Assembly: GCA_021030915.1 (NCBI GenBank)
Contig: JAGEMR010000090.1
Location: 62,001 to 126,000, forward strand
DNA from: Astrothelium macrocarpum
Taxonomy: Eukaryota > Ascomycota > Dothideomycetes > Trypetheliales > Trypetheliaceae
Length of the DNA stretch: 64,000 nucleotides
Direction of reading: 5' to 3'
Shown here: piece after piece, positions 60,701 to 64,000 of the stretch
Layout: the number at the start of each line of letters is the position of its first letter
Position numbering within the stretch: position 1 is the first letter of the stretch
Made by a program: the position numbers and the translations under genes
Notes under the pieces: model-generated
Database searches by the model: none
The model's input: only the letters and a program-made list of their open reading frames with translations
What the model was told of the DNA's origin: nothing

Positions 60701-61579
60701 ATGACCACTCGAATTCTGCTCCTTCTACTACTCTCACCATTCTCCGCCTTTACGACTAATGCTCAATCCCAGGGATTTATCTATCCCCCCGGGTTTTTCA
60801 AAAATGCAGACTATGAAAATAACCCCATCTGGGCTTTGAACAGCATTCAAACGATATCCTGGAGCCCTACATCCTCTTCCGGAGGATATTACAACTTGAC
60901 ATTATGGCAGGAAGCACCTCACGGAGACAGTGCAACACGCAGTGTCACGTCAATATGTGGTAAGAAATTTTAGCCTCTTACATTAGAGTCTCGTTGATGA
61001 AAGTCAGTCAATAATGGAGAAGAGAATTTTGAAGCCATAAATTGGGTTGTTCAGACATATGAGCTTGATCTCAATGTTTTCAACGTCTTCTACTTGTACA
61101 TGTATCGGAGTAGCCCAGATAATTCCTTCATCTCACATTATTTCAACATCACCCGATCGGCCGGGAATACAACCCCAATAATAGGATCTTCTTCCTTGGT
61201 AGCACCAACAACGCCATCAAAATCATCCACTGCCTTGCCCTCGAATCCTTTGATAAGCTCTTCGGCTTCGAATAAGACAAACGCAACAAGCAACGGCATA
61301 TCCAAAAGCACAAGAGTTGGCCTCGGTGTAGGTGTAGCTTTCGGTTTGCCTATCGTTTTGTTACTCGGTGCATATGCGGGAATACGAATGGTTCGGGGTC
61401 GCATCGAACGGGCAGAGCAGGTGAAAGAGCCGCCTGTATCAAAGGCCACAATTCCTGTCACATCTGAGCGTTCCAGATTAGGGCAGCTATTTCCCGACCA
61501 AAATTTGACTGGAAATGAATGCCACGAGTTGTCGACCGAGACCAGTCGCCACGAGATATCCGCCGACAAGAATATCTGA
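60701..61579 (+). CDS. Cell-surface protein with signal peptide and single membrane anchor
   Basis: Exons 60701-60959 and 61023-61579, 271 residues; an acceptor three bases earlier (exon from 61020) would add one Glu. A signal peptide lies at 1-21 (MTTRILLLLLLSPFSAFTTNA). The ectodomain has N-glycosylation sites (NLT, NIT, NTT, NKT, NAT), two aromatic beta-like blocks (FYLYMYRSS; SHYFNITRS) and a Ser/Thr-rich stalk. The membrane segment is at about 184-207 (LGVGVAFGLPIVLLLGAYAG), then a basic stop-transfer (RMVRGRIERA) and a 60-residue tail. This layout is common in ascomycete wall or plasma-membrane proteins of unknown role. An in-frame upstream ATG (60659) would bury the signal sequence, so 60701 is chosen. 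The gene starts 219 bp after the retroelement and is intact. Confidence 0.75.
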
Positions 61580-63233
61580 GAAACACCCAATCGTTTCCCA
61601 TACGAACCTTGCCAAGTTCGTGTGCAATGAAAATGACAAAAGGTTTCATTTCTATCCTTTAGTTGCAATACGCAAGCTGTCATACAAATTTTAAGAGAGG
61701 CCATGTGTGGGACCGTTTTCGTACTTTTAGAGTGTGGACTTTTGATACTATTTCATGAGATAATATGTCTCAAAGCACCATGGTTGACTTTGTATAATCT
61801 TGTATTAAATTTCGAAATAAGTCAAATTCGCTGAAGCTTTAGACAGGTAGACTGGAAGAAGGAGAGAAAGCGTTATCTCAGGAAAGGCAAACCGCAAATT
61901 GCGTTGAGGGAAAAGGAAATGACCCCAGATAGAAACCAAGACCGGACAAACTGACGAAATGATTTCATTGAACGCTGATATTATATGTTATCTTTATCAA
62001 GTCCGATCAGATATGAGATCAGATTATTGAACTTTTGAATGTTCAACCAGGAGATGCCGGGATTTTCACAGTGAAAGTGCCGCCAGTCAAGGCATAGAGC
62101 TACCATTTTGTTGTAGAGCATCTAATTGTACCCTTCAGCCGCTCCTGCTCGGCGGTGTCTAGTGACAACATGCGGTTTCGATACCAGAGAAGTTGATGAT
62201 AATTTTTATGGAACATATACCGTCTCTATCTTTTATCTCATACCGCATCTCATCGACTGTAAATCAGTTTTACTCAAAGGTGTTTTGTATGTGATGTTAA
62301 GTGTTGAAGTTGTATTTGAAGATACAAAATTTAGACCCGACTACAGCACGAAGCGGATGATGAATCGCGGATCAAACCGTTTAGACGTGGCGGTACCAGC
62401 TCTGAGAGAGCAGTAAGCTGTCGATTAGGAAGTTGTGGGTGGGGAGAGGAGAGAAGCGGACGGAGGGGAGACGGTTCGTGAGGCGAGTTGAAGAGATTCG
62501 ATCGTGGCTTCGTCTCCAAGCTTCGGACTTGTTGAGTTTAACGTCGTCCTAGGAAATAGGATATCGATACTTCCCTCAGAGCATACTAATGGCGGCACGA
62601 GGTGGGTACCTTAAGCTTGATGGCCTGGAAGAGATCAGATAAGACGGCCGGTACATACGTTTATCCGATACGGGTCGAGATGAGCCGGAACAAAAATAAG
62701 ATAGGCTTAATTCTCAAGCACGACGATTACCTGATGAAGGTTGAGAACGGCCAAAACAAGAACAGACTTCCTCAAATGGCAGAGCCGGAGTCAGATTCCC
62801 CAGCATAAAATCTATTTGGGTAATCAATAGCAGGTTTTAACGAGTTTCTAAAGCTTCAAAATCGTTTGACATGTACGTGAGTGGAAACCGTGAGACGGCG
62901 TCAAAGGTGACATTTCTTACTAGGTGTACATCCACCGATGCTGACAGAAGGATTTGCAAACAGTAATGTCGCGGACTACAGGATATGTAGTCCACCGCAC
63001 GACTTTAAGCGAAGTTCAATTCGGTTTACATACATTAAAACTATCAGAGTATCTGTTGAAAATATCCTTGAAGTTAAAGGATTTCTCCGTCATAGAGAGT
63101 CGTCCTAACATGTGTATAGCATTTGCAATACTTCTCGTTATTACGACTGCAGTAATGCCAGCAAACATCCAGATTGTACAAAAAGTTGCACAACCTAACC
63201 TAATTCACTGAATCATTTTCCAAACTGATCAAG
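61580..63233. other. Intergenic, no gene seen
   Basis: Short ORFs on both strands without motifs. The right end should hold the 3' UTR of the RG-rich gene. Confidence 0.5.
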
Positions 63234-63800
63234 TTAATTTAAGCGAAGATACTTGTTATCGCCATTGTTCTGGGCGGCTGAGTTACTTCCATTGGTCACC
63301 GTCTTTTCTGCTTCACCATCTCCACCAGTTTCTACTTTTCCCCCCTCCCCAGCGCCACAAGCTCCACTATTTCCCTTCTTTTCATTCCTTTCACCTCGCT
63401 CCTCCACTGCATTAGCTTGTCTATCATTCCCACCAGATATATCCCTGCTCTCAATCGTGGCCCCATCTCTGCCCCCTACCCTCTGACCTCCACGTCCACC
63501 ACGTGATGACTCTGCAAAGCTTCAAGTTAGTCCAAAATCCACAAAAGGTGGTAGACATGGTGAAACGATATGGTTGTGTTCGTAACGTTGCCTGTGCTAA
63601 AAATCGGCGCAGTGGAAAAATTTCATTGTACGATGTGGATATTTTCCACAGAAAACGAATATTGATAGAAGATAAGTTGAAGAAGACCCTGGCTTGAAAA
63701 GCAGTCCCCGAGGCGTAATTAGGGAATGGAGTAGGAAATGTAGACATTGTTTGAACTTACGCCCTCGACCGCGTCCGCGTCCGCGTGCACTGTTTGACAT
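63234..63800 (-). CDS. Small RG/RGG-rich protein
   Basis: Two exons, 63800-63761 and 63511-63234, joined across a 249 bp intron (donor GTAAGT, acceptor TTTGCAG) give 105 residues. The join makes a continuous Arg-Gly tract: SARGRGRGRGRGQSSRGGRG. The rest is hydrophilic and rich in Gly, Glu, Asn and Ala (SGACGAGEGGKVETGGDGEA), ending in NGDNKYLRLN. RG and RGG tracts generally bind RNA and are arginine-methylated. No folded domain is present and I recognise no family. The frame agreement across the intron and the continuation of the RG tract support the model; a longer isoform from an upstream exon cannot be excluded. Confidence 0.65.
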
Positions 63801-64000
63801 TCTCTGCAACAGTCAAAGTCAGCTAATTAGTAAATAATAGTATATCAATGAAGGCGATCGTTTTATTTAAAAGCCGCAGAAGAAGACGAGAGAAGCGAGA
63901 GGAGAGTTATCTCGCCATTTGCAAGAGAAGGAGATCTTTCATAGAAACATGCGGCATTGCTGTCAGCTGCATTTTTACCGGGTCTCCTAGTGTCTCTGTT
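63801..64000. other. Window end, upstream of the RG-rich gene
   Basis: Presumed 5' leader and promoter of the minus-strand gene. No feature is recognised. Confidence 0.4.

Noticed and set aside
61138..61704. 188-codon minus-strand ORF
   Set aside because: Overlaps exon 2 of the surface protein gene and has no motif.
1..64000. tRNA, rRNA or CRISPR features
   Set aside because: Scanning for B-box-like GGTTCGA motifs found only coding contexts, and no regularly spaced repeats or rRNA-like sequence were noticed; a covariance-model scan would be decisive.

Overview
This window is nuclear DNA of a filamentous ascomycete (Pezizomycotina). The evidence is short (about 50-250 bp) GT-AG introns with clear fungal donor sites, fungus-specific protein families (Num1/ApsA cortical PH protein, group X hybrid histidine kinase, Sds23, ankyrin-DIL protein, Zn2Cys6 regulator), and one retroelement mutated in the C-to-T and G-to-A pattern of repeat-induced point mutation (RIP). 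A leotiomycete-like origin is plausible, but the sequence alone does not settle the species. I rebuilt the gene models by hand from frame and splice-site continuity; exon coordinates are in the entries and the exon sums divide by three.

Left part (1-19 kb) is gene-sparse and accessory in character. It holds the 3' part of a patatin-like phospholipase, a Ser/Thr-rich single-pass membrane protein, a small secreted six-cysteine protein, an orphan polyketide synthase acyl-carrier fragment just downstream of an MFS transporter, an unknown protein, a stop-riddled decayed stretch, a secreted His-rich protein with PTGGF repeats, and about 3.4 kb with no gene but an AC microsatellite.

Middle part (19-47 kb) is a dense housekeeping block: the Num1/ApsA homologue (-), Hsp90 co-chaperone Cns1 (+), GPN-loop GTPase 3 (-) divergent from S-adenosylmethionine synthetase (+), a three-exon orphan gene (+), Sds23-type CBS protein (+), a 2395-residue group X hybrid histidine kinase (-), and an ankyrin-DIL protein (+) divergent from it. 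These genes act in nuclear positioning, chaperoning, RNA polymerase assembly, methyl-donor supply, cell-cycle or stress control and myosin-type cargo biology; they are not a pathway.

Right part (47-64 kb) is again accessory. A complete cytochrome P450 (+) lies tail-to-tail with a Zn2Cys6 transcription factor (-), followed by a 6.7 kb Ty3/gypsy chromovirus with both LTRs and a 5 bp target duplication. Its interior is so mutated that it is about nine-tenths A+T. The element landed inside a short tandem repeat. Beyond it are a signal-peptide and membrane-anchor surface protein and a small RG-rich protein gene on the minus strand.

No CRISPR array and no convincing tRNA or rRNA gene was seen. I see no multi-gene system that I could call wholly new. 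The strongest unusual items are the retroelement with its hairpin-unit LTR length difference and RIP boundary, the isolated carrier-protein fragment with an intact serine, the His-rich PTGGF secreted protein, and several compact genes of unknown function.
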